A stretch of 5,999 bases of DNA from Ectopseudomonas composti. GTDB lineage: Bacteria; Pseudomonadota; Gammaproteobacteria; Pseudomonadales; Pseudomonadaceae. Below the pieces are notes generated by a model, which saw only the letters and a list, made by a program, of their open reading frames with translations, did not search any database and was not told where the DNA came from. The stretch spans positions 1 through 5,999 of the forward strand of contig CAMPIF010000289.1 in the NCBI GenBank assembly GCA_946886245.1, given 5' to 3'. Below, piece after piece: positions 5,588 to 5,999 of this stretch. The position numbers and the translations under genes are program-made. The number at the start of each line of letters is the position of its first letter. Position 1 is the stretch's first letter.

Positions 5588-5999
5588 TCAGCCGTCGATG
5601 CGCGAACGAAACAGTGCCTGATGCTCGCGGCACTGCCTGGCCGCCAGCAGGAACACGCCGTGCCCGCCGCGCTGGAAGTCCAGCCAGGTGAAGTCCACTT
5701 CCGGGTACAGCGCCTCGACATGCACCTGGCTGTTGCCCACCTCGACGATCAGCACGCCGCGCTCGGTCAGGTGATCGGCCGCCTCGGCCAGCATGCGTCG
5801 CACCAGATCCAGGCCATCATTGCCGCACGCCAGGCCCATCGCCGGCTCGTGCTGGTATTCGGCGGGCATGTCGGCAAAATCCTCGGCGTCGACATAGGGC
5901 GGGTTGGAGACGATCAGGTCGAAGCGCTGCCCCGGCAAGCCAGCGAAACCATCGCCCTGCACACAGTAGACACGCTCCTCCAGGCCATGGCGCTCGATA
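5588..5999 (-). CDS. prmB: Ribosomal protein uL3 glutamine methyltransferase, C-terminal part
   Basis: The last 136 residues of an S-adenosylmethionine-dependent N5-glutamine methyltransferase; the family is about 300 residues, so the N-terminal half lies beyond the right edge. The catalytic NPPY motif that binds the target glutamine is at 32-35 of the visible part ([19 protein letters not shown]). The following [19 protein letters not shown] and the final [11 protein letters not shown] are characteristic of PrmB rather than of its relative PrmC (HemK). PrmB modifies a glutamine of large-subunit protein uL3 (L3) and aids ribosome assembly. The reading frame is open to the edge: the codon at 5960-5962 is an internal GTG valine, not a start. 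In many gammaproteobacteria prmB lies directly upstream of aroC; here about 2.5 kb with two opposite-strand genes intervenes. It ends 14 bases from the tandem repeat element. Confidence 0.95.
   Translation of the reverse strand, partial: IERHGLEERVYCVQGDGFAGLPGQRFDLIVSNPPYVDAEDFADMPAEYQHEPAMGLACGNDGLDLVRRMLAEAADHLTERGVLIVEVGNSQVHVEALYPEVDFTWLDFQRGGHGVFLLAARQCREHQALFRSRIDG

Noticed and set aside
5328..5621. Plus-strand small open frame across the tandem repeat
   Set aside because: It translates the two repeat copies into repeated peptides; this follows from the DNA duplication and is not evidence of a gene.

Overview
The window looks like chromosomal DNA of a Pseudomonas, most likely of the P. 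mendocina/oleovorans/pseudoalcaligenes group. This rests on the high GC content with strong GC bias at third codon positions, the close match of the proteins to Pseudomonas families, and the neighbourhood prmB - (hydrolase, unknown gene) - aroC - MFS transporter - MtnD-like gene. From memory, this is close to the PA1678-PA1684 region of P. aeruginosa. The species call is inference; no search was run.

Layout, left to right. On the minus strand, reading right to left from about 3.2 kb to the left edge, are aroC (chorismate synthase, 3127-2036), an HcaT-like major facilitator transporter (1962-811), an acireductone-dioxygenase-family cupin (794-255) and a 63-residue PLDc_N-type membrane peptide (193-2). 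aroC has a plausible sigma70 promoter at 3194-3222. The transporter and cupin genes are only 16 bases apart. Across a 391-base divergent intergenic region, two plus-strand genes follow: a secreted alpha/beta hydrolase (3519-4481) and a tail-anchored GNAT-like protein with a coiled coil (4518-5318). They face the 3' end of prmB (minus strand, cut by the right edge). The convergent gap holds two tandem copies of a palindrome-rich element of about 120 bases.

Functionally this is mostly housekeeping: chorismate synthesis and methylation of ribosomal protein uL3 by PrmB, plus transport and cell-envelope accessory genes. The most interesting item is the cupin. It is clearly homologous to acireductone dioxygenase MtnD over its full length, but the metal-binding His-x-His-x3-Glu is replaced by Gln-x-Gln-x3-Ser, leaving one of the four ligands. 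It is an intact reading frame, so it looks like a pseudoenzyme or repurposed protein, not a decayed gene. No CRISPR array, insertion sequence, phage gene, tRNA or rRNA was seen.
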